From: Platerodrilus igneus
Taxonomy: Eukaryota > Arthropoda > Insecta > Coleoptera > Lycidae
Length of the DNA: 64,000 bases
Assembly (NCBI GenBank): GCA_036346225.1
Contig: JARFIW010001108.1
Coordinates: 4,114,501-4,178,500 of the forward strand
Direction of reading: 5' to 3'
The notes under the pieces were generated by a model. The model was not told the DNA's origin and searched no databases. It saw nothing but the letters and a program-made list of their open reading frames with translations. Each line of letters starts with the position of its first letter. Position 1 is the stretch's first letter. The translations under genes were made by a program, and so were the position numbers. Shown piece after piece: positions 11,385 to 21,116 of this stretch.

Positions 11385-11830
11385 AAGAAGGATTTTAATG
11401 GATTAATCGTGAATATATGTACTATAATGAATAAATTTAAGCACATCCTGATAGTTGAGCCTTCCTAGTTTAACATTTAGCTTGCTGTGGTTCTTATCTA
11501 TCCACAGATTTTAACAATAAAGTTGATAAAAATGTGCCTAAGCGAAAAAATTTGCAGATCCGGTGATCCTGTGGAAGAATGCCGAGGTTCTGCTGACAGA
11601 TGCCGGGACCCGACGGTCCAGATCAGGGTGTCGAGAGCACGATCCATGCCGGAAGCTAAAAAATGATTAGTTGAAGAAAACTATGTGCAAATTTAAGATG
11701 ACGATGTTATTTAATACTGTTAGTAGATGTGCGAATATTTGCTAATATGGTGGAAGGGTATACTGCAAGACACTAGCAAACTAGAATTTAATTAAATTAT
11801 TCATGCCTGGGGCTAAAAAATGCTTAGTTG
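11385..11830. repeat. foldback element, right inner arm
   Basis: Reverse-complement partner of 10740-11190. Just beyond it (11820-11905) a stretch resembling GTTGAAGAAAACTATGTGCA...GATGTGCGAATATT is duplicated in tandem, so the right arm is longer than the left. Confidence 0.75.
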
Positions 11831-11902
11831 AAGAACTATTGTGCAGATTTAAGATGAAAATGTTACTTAATACTGTTACTAGATGTGCGAATATTTTGCA
11901 AG

Positions 11903-11985
11903 TGTTGTGGTTGTGGTGATGGTGGTGGTGGCGGTTGTGGTGGTAGTTGTGGTGGTGACGGTGGTTGTGGTGGTGGTGGTGGGTC
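11903..11985. repeat. (GGT)n-like minisatellite in the foldback right arm
   Basis: A run of GGTGGTGGTGG and GTTGTGGTGG triplets, imperfect. It generates long valine-rich or proline-rich spurious frames on the two strands. Confidence 0.9.
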
Positions 11986-12131
11986 TAGAACTGATATCCT
12001 CCCTCCAGGTTGGCCATGGCGGCCTCGGGGTGGATGACCTCTGGAACTCACAAAAATTGTCTTTTTGGACCTTGTCAAATAAGAAAACCTGTTTTTAGGT
12101 CTCGTACGCCCCTTGCATATCTACTAATAAT

Positions 12132-12600
12132 CTTATGCGGATAAATCAACAATAAATTAAAAAAATATGCGATTTTTATAGTATTAGAAAGGACTAGCCC
12201 TTATTGGTAGAAAGGGCACTGCTAAGAGAAATAAAATTAATTTAAAATCACTCACTGCTTTCCCAGGTACTTTGACAGCACATGTGCTTAAAACTAAACA
12301 GAATAATTGAGGATTAGAAAGGAAGGATGGGATGTAAGTTTATATTAGCACTAAAATAAAACTGTTTTTCACTAAGTAAAATAAAGCGGTTGATTCACTA
12401 AATACAATACTTTGGTGTATATAATGAAAAATAGACGACTTAGCGTAACCAGAGCTGTATCTTCATTGTTTGTTCAGACAAATAGGGTAATAAAAAAAAA
12501 CGCGTGGTGGGGTGAAACCAATGGAGTGGAGGAATGAATTTAAAAATTGGCGCCAATACGCACCAGAGTAAATACTAACGATAACCGTTCACTAAACAAA
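12132..12600. repeat. about 500 bp repeat, second copy, right part
   Basis: It resumes the match to 9736-10196 at AATCTTATGCGGATAAA and runs to ACCGTTCACTAAACAAATG. Together with 10577-10628 it reconstitutes the pre-insertion site. Confidence 0.8.
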
Positions 12601-12765
12601 TGTTCAAACAGAATACCTTCATTTTATAGACAGCAGTATGCTGGTTTAACTGTACAATCTAACACACTACTTAACATTTCAGGAGTTATTTCATTGAACG
12701 CTGTTTGTACAGATTCAAGCATTTCCTAAGCATCAGTTAAAATATTTCTATGAAGTTGTGAATTA

Positions 12766-12940
12766 CTCTGTGTGTGTGCGTGCGTGTGTGTGTGCGTGCG
12801 TTCATGCGTGCGTGTCTGCGTGTGTTGTGTGTGCGTGTACGTGTGTGTCTGTATGTGTTTTCGTGCGCATATGTGTTCGTGCGCGTTCGTGCGTACGTGC
12901 GTGCATGAATTCCTGCGTGCGTCTGTGTGTATATATATTG
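12766..12940. repeat. GT/GC-rich simple repeat
   Basis: Degenerate alternation of TGTGTGCG, TGCGTGCG and related words. It encodes spurious cysteine/valine-rich frames on the plus strand and histidine/threonine-rich frames on the minus strand. Alternating purine-pyrimidine sequence of this kind could adopt Z-DNA (inference). Confidence 0.95.
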
Positions 12941-12944
12941 CAAT

Positions 12945-15900
12945 GGATGATGGATACTAATCGAGCCCCAGTTTTGGCGTGGAATTTTAATGCTGTGTAA
13001 GGACTAATTGTAGCTCTACCCGCTAGTTCTCTGAATGAATAGATTCTAGCTTCTAGAATTAATGAAACCACTGGAATCGTATAAATATAATGATACAAAA
13101 TAATCCTCTTACAAGCAATCTTTCAAATACAGAATAATGCATCCACAACAAGTTTCTCTTACAAGCAATGTCTTCATAACAAAATAGATGATTAGAATAA
13201 CTTCCCCACAACACATATTTTATATACTAAAAATGAAGAGTCCAGAACATCTCTGTTGGAATCTCAAAAATTAAATCAATATTTACTTCTGCCAACTTTC
13301 ATATTTTTCAATGCTAGAGAATTTATGTTCGACGACAATAACAACCTGCACTCGATATAGACCGCAGAGAATTACCTGCGTATGTGCCTCTTAGAAAACT
13401 AGTTTCTAGGAGTAGTTACACACTTGAACTATAAGCGTTAATACGTCTTATTTAATTGCCTAAAATGAAACCTTTTTGTTAAACTTACTAATTAGTGTTA
13501 TTGTTTATATCCTCACTCCTATAACCATCAATCTTTTTATCCCAAATAATTTAAAACAAACCTTAATATGTACGCTAGTTCCATTGGAAGTAATCTAATT
13601 TATCATCATTCTCCTTAAAATCGCGTTAAATGTAGCTGAATTTGGTTATGTTCAAATTCTATCTTGTATAATGACAAAAGCCGTGTGGAAGTTTTTCAAA
13701 AACCCTTCAAATTAAATTTAATGGACCTTTACATACGAATCTTTCACTGAAACTCAAATTAATAAACGAGTCTTTAGAAATCTCTTAAAATATCTAAATT
13801 AAATGATTTAAATTTTATCGTTACAGATCTTCTTGTTGTTGGCTTTTCCGAAACATAATAATTACCATTCAACGCCCCATCTTCTTTTAAATTGGTTTAA
13901 AAGTTTATATTTTTATTCAAATTGACCTCTTCATCAACAACAAACTATTCCAATTCATATATGCCTACTTCAATTAAGAAAACTTTATGTTGTGGTTGTT
14001 TTAATTATTTTTAATTACCTATTCTCCATTTTGACTTTTCAATAATTCTCGCCGTCAAACATGATACGTTTTGTGTAGGCAATTACTTACGTACCGTATT
14101 GCCAGTACGTCAAATAATAGACTTTCGTCAAACGATTCGAATAACACCATATTAATGGCTGTCCGGCATTTTGTTTTATAAGCTGAACCTCTCTGACGTA
14201 TTTTATTTCTGGGCGTCTCGTAGGTTTAAGATTTTTCGCCATTGATTTGCTTCAGATCATTCGAGAATTTTAAGTTCATTGTTTCACTACCGCTTCGGGC
14301 TATTTAAAACGCAGCGTATCGTTTACCTATCTTAACATTACATCGTTTTAGAAAATGGGGTCATTTAACTACGCTTTTAATGCTACCTGATTTAATGGTT
14401 TGAATTTGATTTAACACTTTTTCAATTGAAATAGTAACGTAAATTCTTTTACTATGTAACTTTACATAAAATTGATTATTTAAATACATTTAAACGTAAA
14501 TTTCTTTAAAAATAATGTTTTTATTATAAAATATGGTTGACACTCTTTTAATAACATTTACGCAAACACTGTATTTTAATAAACTATCTGACGAATGAAA
14601 ATTTTTCAATCAACTTTTGTTTATGCGTCGAACGTAATAAATACCTTTATTTTTATCTAAAACGCCATGAACGAAACTCTTAATAATTATGGTTTTATGC
14701 GTCAAACAGCAATAAGTAATGCTTTTTTACCGGCATTTCACAAATATCCCTATACAAATATTTTCTTGAATTTTATCGAATTGATGTGAAGTAGGATGTT
14801 TATGCATTGTTATTTAGTTATATTCAACATATTTAGAACGAAAATGCTGCCACTCGCGAAATGAAAGGACAGTAAATTACTTGCTGACGTATAATCCCTA
14901 CGTTTTTATAACAGGAGGATAGGCATCCATCAACCGTCAGATAATTCACTAAGAAATTTCTCGCTTTATTTCAACAGATTTATTTTTATATAAAAATATT
15001 TGACTATTGTCGCTTCTACTGCGTGTACTACGTGGAAAATAGTTGGTTTTTTAGTAACGAAATTAGTTTGCAAACAAATTTAATTATTATTGCCGTTAAT
15101 TAACAGGCGAATCAAAAGCTTAGTGAACATTATTTGGGTTTAAATTTTGTGTTTTTAGAACAAGTACTTCTGGGAAGGCTTTATATTTAAACCTGAACCA
15201 AATTTAAACCCTGTTTTTGAAATCTGAATGATGTCATTGCTTTTTTTTTTACTAAACCTGTAATAATTACCCTATTTTATTTTAAATTTTTATGAAATAA
15301 TTTAGTACCCGAGAAAATATCGAATATAAATGTCATTTTATTTCCACTTTTTTCATTTAATATTGAAAGCTGCCTCATTTGTTATTAATTCTATGGTTGT
15401 ATTTTTTGAGTATATGGGTATTGGGGCATTTCTTGCACAAATAACTTTAATATGTCGGTTATTTCCCGAGTGTGTATCTGTAATTTTTCTTAATTTGATA
15501 CGAAGTTTTAAGTAGATAAGTCTTCAGTTAATTGGTTAAGGCGTATCGAGCTAACTATAAATTTTCAAGAAAAATGTACTTTCTCTTACAAAAAATAGAA
15601 GATGCAAAAAATTACTTCAACAAAAGTTTTTAACACTAGTGTACCATACTGTAAGTCGGGAATATTTTGCAAAATGCAAGTTTATTTTCTAAGCGTTTTC
15701 TATCAACAAACTACAAACTAAGAATATTTTTAAACATTTTTTTTATTGATTTTATTATATCAATTTTTTTCTTGAAGCTGTTAGACAAATCGTTCTAGTG
15801 ATATATCCGGTCGGACACTTTGATAAATTACCATATACTATCAACTGTTTAATTATACCTGAGAAAACATAACAAAGACAGCGTTCCATCACATCTATGA

Positions 15901-16145
15901 TTAAAGCAAACTTATTTCTATTATCTATCATAATTCAGAAAAAATTTTTCTTTATAACTTTCAATGTCATACTTAATTTTTATAACGTATTCAAGCTTCA
16001 TTCACAATACTGAGAATATAATTTTGAAACAATTAATGCTTGGCGCAAATCCAAGGCTTCTTTAATTAATAGTATTCATTTCCGGTGTTCAGCACGGAAC
16101 TCTTGTAAGGATAACTGAAATGAACAAAAAGCATGTGTTACAGTT
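12945..16145. other. AT-rich non-coding stretch, no gene recognised
   Basis: About 3.2 kb without a convincing frame. The longest short frame (15330-15515) shows only hydrophobic residues with no family signature. This may be intron or intergenic sequence upstream of the exon at 16146. Confidence 0.5.
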
Positions 16146-16815
16146 ATGGGAAAAATAACTAAAACGTCAACATACACTGACAGAAAGATGACGGAAGTCA
16201 TAACAGATAGACGCCGAATCGGTCCAAATCAACTGAAACGATCTAAGTCAGTTAGAGCCTCATTACGCTTCATTGGAACTCGTTTTCTACATCACAAGGA
16301 AAACGATGAAAATAACAGAATTCACAAAAGTCCTTCTTTGTCAAATTTGCGCGATCACCGACGTTCTATAGAATTCAAACGCAACTTTTTTAATGGAACT
16401 CATCAAACATCAGCAAATTTGAATAACTCGTTTGAAAAGGAAAAAGTGGAAATGATTTTAAAGACGCCGATAAATGAGAAAAATCCAAAAATACATCTTC
16501 CGTTTAGTTTTAAACATAAAGTGAAAAATGCGGAATGTCAGATTGTAGTTAGTCAACCACCTCAGAAAGTTGCACCGAAAGCAGCTGCCATTTTGCATAT
16601 TCCAATGAAGGAGAATTTTGGCCCTATTTGTTATAGAACTGAAGCTCGATTCCAGAATGTTTGGGAGACGTACAGACATGTGAATGAATCCGATGTGGAA
16701 ACTCGTTTAAAGGAATTTGATCGCTCGCAGGCGTTTAATGGTCTACAAAGGACGTCATTACGATTGTCAATTACATCGAGAAGGAAAAGCTCAATTTGGA
16801 ATACTTCCAGTTCAA
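16146..16815 (+). CDS. probable host-gene exon, unidentified basic protein
   Basis: This is the longest open frame outside transposable elements. It is open for 230 codons to a stop at 16838 in a strongly AT-rich context, with no similarity to the window's repeat families. The product is basic and serine-rich, with RSKSVRASLRFIGTRF near residue 33 and KSPSLSNLRDHRRS near residue 62. No transmembrane segment, signal peptide or known domain is visible. CAA|GTAGGT at 16813-16818 is a plausible 5' splice site, so coding sequence may leave the frame at 16815. A TTACAG sits just upstream of the first ATG and could be either an acceptor or part of a 5' UTR. The gene is not recognised; the RSKS and SPS serines resemble basophilic kinase sites (inference). 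Confidence 0.5.
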
Positions 16816-17084
16816 GTAGGTATAATTTTTATTATTAATGTTATTGTATTAGGTTTGATTAGTGTTATAAGCGGATTCAGTCCTGATTTGAATTTTAAAC
16901 AATTTATATGTTTAGTAAACACGCAATATGCGTTCAAATGAGGTTTGTGTTTCTTACAATCACCACCGTTGCAAATAACTGTGATGTGTTTTTTTCTAGT
17001 AATAGTATTTTTGCTCTAATAATATATTTTATAACGCAGTTATACCGTAGCATGACAAATATAAAACCCAATGTTACATACAAT

Positions 17085-17350
17085 GATATGCACGCACGAA
17101 CGAATACATGCACGGCCGCATATACACACGTGCGCGCATACATTAGTACACACACATGCGCGAATTCATGAGCACATGCATACACAAAAATACATGCACT
17201 CGCACTCTCATGCACACAAGCACGCACGCGCGAGCGCGCGCACACACAAACACACACGCGATTAATGAACCCGATGCTGACATAGACACCGGCATGAATC
17301 TAAGCAGAAACAGGCGCACACACACACGCGTGCGCGCATGCACACATGTA
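17085..17350. repeat. AC/GC-rich simple repeat
   Basis: Degenerate ACACACGC, CATGCACG and CGCGCGCACACAC words run for about 265 bases, directly upstream of the split LTR at 17358. It is the opposite-strand counterpart in composition of 12766-12940. Frames here are artefacts. Confidence 0.95.
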
Positions 17351-17357
17351 GATAGAT

Positions 17358-17456
17358 AGTATAGCGAATTCGCATTATTTAAGCATTAATTGGTCAATAG
17401 ATATGCGTTTTTCAATGTTTAGAAACCGTAGTGAAAACTACCTGAATAATTTTATA
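17358..17456. repeat. short LTR element X, upstream LTR, first part
   Basis: The sequence from ATTCGCATTATTTAAGC to AATAATTTTATA matches the start of the intact LTRs at 23274 and 26953, which open TGTAACGATTCCG. It is cut off where the antisense LINE begins, and the remainder of this LTR continues at 22435. Confidence 0.7.
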
Positions 17457-17885
17457 CATCATCATCATTAGGTCTTCAGTCCCAGAACTAGTTGAAAGCG
17501 TACCCTCATTGTTTCCTAGTCTGAAACAACCAACACATTCCGCTGAAATTTGCTCAGTCTGCATTTATCCCTATGTGTGTGCGAAAGTCTGATCTCGGTC
17601 TACCCATACCTATCGTTTCCTAGAACTATCCTCTCCTTCTCTTTCTCCTATTTTTTCAGTTTTCCACAGATATCTTTATCCCTCTGCTATATCTACAACC
17701 AATTTGTTATTAACTTTGTCTGTCCATCATACCATCCTCATACATCTGAAGCACAACATTCCAGAAGGCTTCTGTCTCTTTCCGTCTGCTTTTCCTACTG
17801 CCCCTATTTCAAAGATGTACTGTGCTGTACTCCACACTATGCTTTGAACAGTTTTCTTCTTCTTCGTTGCCTTTGCATATAGCTG
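17457..17885 (-). pseudogene. LINE copy C distal 3' block (type a) with (ATG)n tail
   Basis: Decayed C-terminal coding sequence in reverse, ending TAATGATGATG at the tail. Shares CATCTGAAGCACAACATTCC with the blocks at 7207-7690 and 27863-28233. Confidence 0.7.
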
Positions 17886-17901
17886 CTGTTCTATCGTGTT
17901 T

Positions 17902-18095
17902 GATGCAGTTAGTTCACCTTCTATTGTGAAGAAGAGGGGTAAGCAGCCTTTGGCTGTTAAGTTCTCCCAGCACCTGAACCTTTGTCGAATTACTTGTTTG
18001 ATGCAGTTCGGTCACCTTCTATTGTGAAGAAGGGGGTAAGCAGCCTTTGGCTGCCAAGTTGCCCCAGCACCTGAAACTTTGTCGAATTACTAGAT
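17902..18095 (-). repeat. tandem pair of about 97 bp units in LINE 3' spacer
   Basis: The unit GATGCAGTT...CACCTTCTATTGTGAAGAAG...TAAGCAGCCTTTGGCTG occurs twice back to back. Only one corresponding unit is seen in copy B near 7690-7800. Confidence 0.75.
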
Positions 18096-18199
18096 TTCCC
18101 AATATGATTTCGCCCAATCAACATTAGTTGAAAATATTTCACAACCAACACCTATAGTTATTTATAATAATCACCAGATTTAAGAGCACTTATTTTTTC

Positions 18200-18302
18200 G
18201 TCATTGGGTTTTACGTCTTGAAACTGGTTGGACTGGTACCTCATCTTATTTGTGTTCTGAGCTAGCCTACCCAGTTCCTTGTAATTCTCACAACAGCCTA
18301 TA
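18200..18302 (-). pseudogene. LINE copy C middle 3' block (type b)
   Basis: Reversed LINE ending, with CTAGCCTACCCAGTTCCTTG corresponding to a decayed FKELCRLAQ and ACTGGTTGGAC at the terminus, followed by a CCAATGACGAAAAAATAA tail. Same place in the series as 7920-8030. Confidence 0.65.
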
Positions 18303-18473
18303 TACATTACATGTGATTTTCTAATGCTCCACCCGAAGGTACTACATTGGCCAGAAAGCGAGTTTTTTTACCTGGAAAATTTGGAATTTTGCCGAACCCT
18401 TGCTGTTCCAAGCAAAGTAGGGATCTTTAACGTGCTTGACAATACTCACACACGGGACCTCCATCGGGATTCG
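18303..18473 (-). mobile_element. tRNA-headed SINE, internally deleted (copy S2)
   Basis: The SINE 3' body is present from ACATTACATGTG through CCTCCAT. It then jumps to CGGGATTCG, which belongs to the tRNA-like head, so the stretch between body and head is deleted. It directly abuts the left target duplication of copy S3. Confidence 0.75.
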
Positions 18474-18487
18474 TCAACCTATATACA

Positions 18488-18786
18488 TTACATGTGATTT
18501 TCCAATGCTCCACCCGAAGGTACTACATTGGCCAGGAAGCGAGTTTTTTTTTTTACCTGGAAAATTTGGAATTTTGCCGAACCCTTGCTGTTCCAAGCAA
18601 GGTAGGGATCTTTAACGTGCGTGACAACACCCACACACGGGACCTCCATTTTACCTCTCATCCGAACGAGGGTGTATTTTTGTGAAAAATGCTCGCCTAT
18701 CATTTTTCAAGCGGACCGTGTCGGGATTCGAACCCGGGACCTTGGGCGCAGTAGTCACACACATACCACTACGCCACGGAGCCGCC
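18488..18786 (-). mobile_element. tRNA-headed SINE, full length (copy S3)
   Basis: Reading the minus strand, the head GCGGCTCCGTGGCGTAGTGG includes an A-box-like GTGGCGTAGTGG and is followed by a B-box GGTTCGAATCC. These are internal RNA polymerase III promoter elements of tRNA type. The body includes GTTGTCACGCACGTTAAAGA and ends TACATTGGCC...TGTAATG. A perfect 14 bp target duplication TCAACCTATATACA flanks it (18474-18487 and 18787-18800). It is nested in LINE copy C. Confidence 0.88.
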
Positions 18787-19025
18787 TCAACCTATATACA
18801 GCTCGATTCCTTTCTATTGTTTTCTAATTATATGCCTTATTTCACCGAGATTCAGGGGTATGTGGTGGGGGTTAAGCAACCTGTGGCTGCCAAGGATCCC
18901 CCAACACCTAGACATTTGCCGTAATAATAGTTTTCCAGTAAATCCTTTCGCACAATTACATTAGTTGAGAGTATTGCAAAACCAATATCTGTAGTTGTTT
19001 ATAGTAATCACCATGTTTAAGTACA

Positions 19026-19420
19026 GTTATTATTTTTGTCGTTAGTTTTTCCATCTTGCGACTGGTTGGAAGTGTACCTCCATTGATTTCTATACTGAGC
19101 TAACCTGCACCTTTCCCTGAAATTCTCACAGCCTACATCTTTCACTATCTGTGTCCAGCAGTCTAACCTAGGTCTACCTCTACTTCTCTTTTTTTTCCTA
19201 TCTCTGCTTCTAGTATATTCCGCACTATTTCCTCATGTCTTAGTATGTGGCCTATCATCCTATCTCTCCTATTTTTTACTGTTTTCCACTTATTTCTTTC
19301 TTCCCCTACTATTTCTAGTACCTCCTTGTTCTTAACTTTGTCTGTCCATGATATCTTCATCATACGTCTGTAGCACCACATTTCAAAGGCTTCTACCTTT
19401 TTTTTATCTGCTCCACACAT
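19026..19420 (-). pseudogene. LINE copy C C-terminal coding region and proximal 3' block (type c)
   Basis: The minus-strand frame 19420-19163 reads VEAFEMWCYRRMMKISWTDK, KVKNKEVLEIVGEERNKWKT and IRNILEAEIGKKREVEVDLG-like residues (IVRNILEAEIGKK as written). This is the conserved zinc-less C-terminal region of this LINE class. Decayed codons continue to the ACTGGTTGG ending and the TTTTTGTCGTTAG tail near 19026. Confidence 0.75.
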
Positions 19421-19970
19421 ATGTTTTAAGCAATCTTTTCCTTGTTTCTATGTTTGTGGTTTTTGAACACAGTAGTTGCTTTTTCTTGTTAAATGTAGCA
19501 CGACCTTGTGATAATCTTTGTTTTATATCTTTTGTGCTTTTCCCATCTTGCGTTATTTGGCTTCCTAGGTAGCAAAAATCCTTAACCTCTTGTAAGTTTT
19601 CGTTACCTATTTGTATTCTAGTTTTTAATTTATTTTCCCCTCCTTTGCATACTAGTACTTTAATTTTCATACCGTATCTCCCTGATAGAACTGTTTCCAT
19701 TTCCACTCTTTTGCATACTAGAACTTTAGTTTTATTTTTGTTAATTTTCATACCATATCTCTCCGTTAGAACTGTTTCCATTTCATTAAGAGCAGCTTCT
19801 AACTCTTCCTTGCTAGATGCTAATACCGCTATATCATATGGAAATCTAAGCATATCAATCTTTTGTCCCTGCATATTAATTCCAAATGTCTTCCTACATT
19901 TGACAGTATTCATTGCCTCTTCTATGTAGAAGTTAAAAATTAATGGGGATAAGACACATCCCTCTCTCAC
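19404..19970 (-). pseudogene. LINE copy C reverse transcriptase palm to thumb
   Basis: The 188-residue frame begins REGCVLSPLIFNFYIEEAMN (motif B region) and reaches the catalytic motif as LRFPYDIAVLASS. Relatives have FADD, seen intact as FADDVAVLASS at 47142-47456, so one catalytic aspartate has become tyrosine and the enzyme should be dead. A METVL..RYGMKI..KVLVCK segment is duplicated in tandem (about residues 68-110). CYLGSQITQDGKSTKDIKQR follows. It lacks the finger region, which lies in separate upstream frames. Confidence 0.8.
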
Positions 19971-20127
19971 CCGTTTCCTAATATTTATTTCTCTACTTTC
20001 TTGCCGTTTGCTCTTTGTGTAAGCTATGTACTATTCGTCTGTCCTTAAAACTCATTCCAAATCTTTTTGAGCATTTCGAACATTTTTTCCATTTTACATT
20101 ATTGAATGCTTTTTCCAGATCTACAAC

Positions 20128-20130
<3 letters not shown>

Positions 20131-20176
<46 letters not shown>
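20131..20176. repeat. (TA)n microsatellite in LINE copy C
   Basis: Uninterrupted TA dinucleotides of about 46 bases break the reverse transcriptase frame. Confidence 0.95.
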
Positions 20177-20179
<3 letters not shown>

Positions 20180-20308
20180 GCTTTCCCCTTTCTCTATTGT
20201 TTTCTCCATTATCGCCCTCAGAGCTAAAATAGCCTCCCGTATTCCCCTGTTGCGCCTAAAGCCAAATTGATCTTCTCCCAGTATTATTTCTTAAGCTTGT
20301 TTTTCTAT

Positions 20309-20620
20309 TCATCTTTGTACAATTCTAGTTAATATTTTTGAAACGTGTGCTGTCAAACTTATTGTTCGAAAATTTTCACTTCTGTCCGCGCCTCTTTTTT
20401 TTTGTATAGTTACTATGATGTTACGTTTGAAATCTTTGGGTATTTCGTCTGTCTTATACATATAGTTTACAAGTCGGAAGAGACGTTCTGTTACTGCTTG
20501 TCCAGCGGCTTTTAGAGTTTCTGCTTGCACCTTATCTGTACCCGGCACCTTACCATTTTTTAGACTCTTTAATGCTAATTTAAACTCATCTCTAAGTATA
20601 GGATATCCCAGGTCATCATT
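20309..20620 (-). pseudogene. LINE copy C reverse transcriptase fingers
   Basis: Frame 20548-20309 reads MPGTDKVQAETLKAAGQAVT, PKDFKRNIIVTIQKKRGADR and ENFRTISLTAHVSKIL. These match the family's GKAPGxDxVxAE...IIPxxKK...NYRxISL reverse transcriptase blocks. It is separated from the palm by frameshifts and by the (TA)n tract. Confidence 0.75.
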
Positions 20621-20678
20621 TTCAATGTCTGATTTCTATTCTAATGCTATTAGTTCCTCTCCTAAATATAAATTCTTG

Positions 20679-20683
20679 ATATA

Positions 20684-20739
<56 letters not shown>
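20679..20739. repeat. second (TA)n microsatellite in LINE copy C
   Basis: TATATATG then long TA repeats between the endonuclease linker and the reverse transcriptase fingers. Confidence 0.95.
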
Positions 20740-20740
<1 letters not shown>

Positions 20741-21116
20741 CTGCCTTCTAGCTACTTTCTCTACATTTTCAATAATGACGTTTCCTCCCGCGTCCCTAAT
20801 ATTTTTGCTGTATGGTTTTATATCCCTAAAATTCATTCTAATTAATTTGTATGCTTCGTGTCTCTTTCCTATTTCCCTCTTAGTTTGTACCTCGTTGCAC
20901 TTTTCATCAATCCATTGTTCTTTAGCTTTCCTGCGTTTGCGAATAATTTCCCGTTTTATGGCTTTGTATCTGTTTTCCTCTTTCTACTGATCTATTTTTG
21001 TATTTTCGTTTTTCTTCTAATAAATTCAGAATATTCTTTGTTATCCATGGTTTCTTATTTCTTTTTGTGTATTCCCCAGAAAATCTCTGACCGCCATGTC
21101 TAAGCTGGATTTAATG

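Larger units (their letters stand above)
10629..12124. mobile_element. foldback (inverted-repeat) DNA element, about 1.5 kb
   Basis: The left end ATATGCAAGGGGCGTACG (from about 10633) is found reversed at the right end (CGTACGCCCCTTGCATAT, ending about 12120). The inverted similarity continues inward: AAACCTGTTTTCTTAT, GTCCAAAAAGACC, GCATTTTTTAGCC, the CTTCCGGCATGGATCG block, and TTTTAATGGATTAATCGTG near the centre. Nearly the whole element is therefore a palindrome. AATAAT flanks both sides (10622-10627 and 12126-12131). No transposase frame exists, so it must be mobilised in trans or be dead. Superfamily unknown. Confidence 0.8.

Noticed and set aside
11863..12098. Proline-rich and valine-rich frames
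   Set aside because: Caused by the GGT array in the foldback element.
12758..13098. Cysteine/valine-rich and histidine/threonine-rich open frames
   Set aside because: They arise from the GT/AC simple repeat, have no start context or domain, and appear on both strands over the same bases.
16908..17359. Overlapping frames of 64-107 codons on both strands
   Set aside because: Products of the AC/GC simple repeat; composition is dictated by the repeat.
18715..18786. Possible tRNA gene (B box GGTTCGAATCC, A-box-like sequence)
   Set aside because: It is the head of a SINE with body, tail and target duplication, and similar heads recur at 24400, 55868 and 59846. No mature tRNA fold or CCA-proximal stem was evident.
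20015..20836. Frames with isoleucine-tyrosine runs
   Set aside because: Artefacts of (TA)n tracts within LINE copy C.
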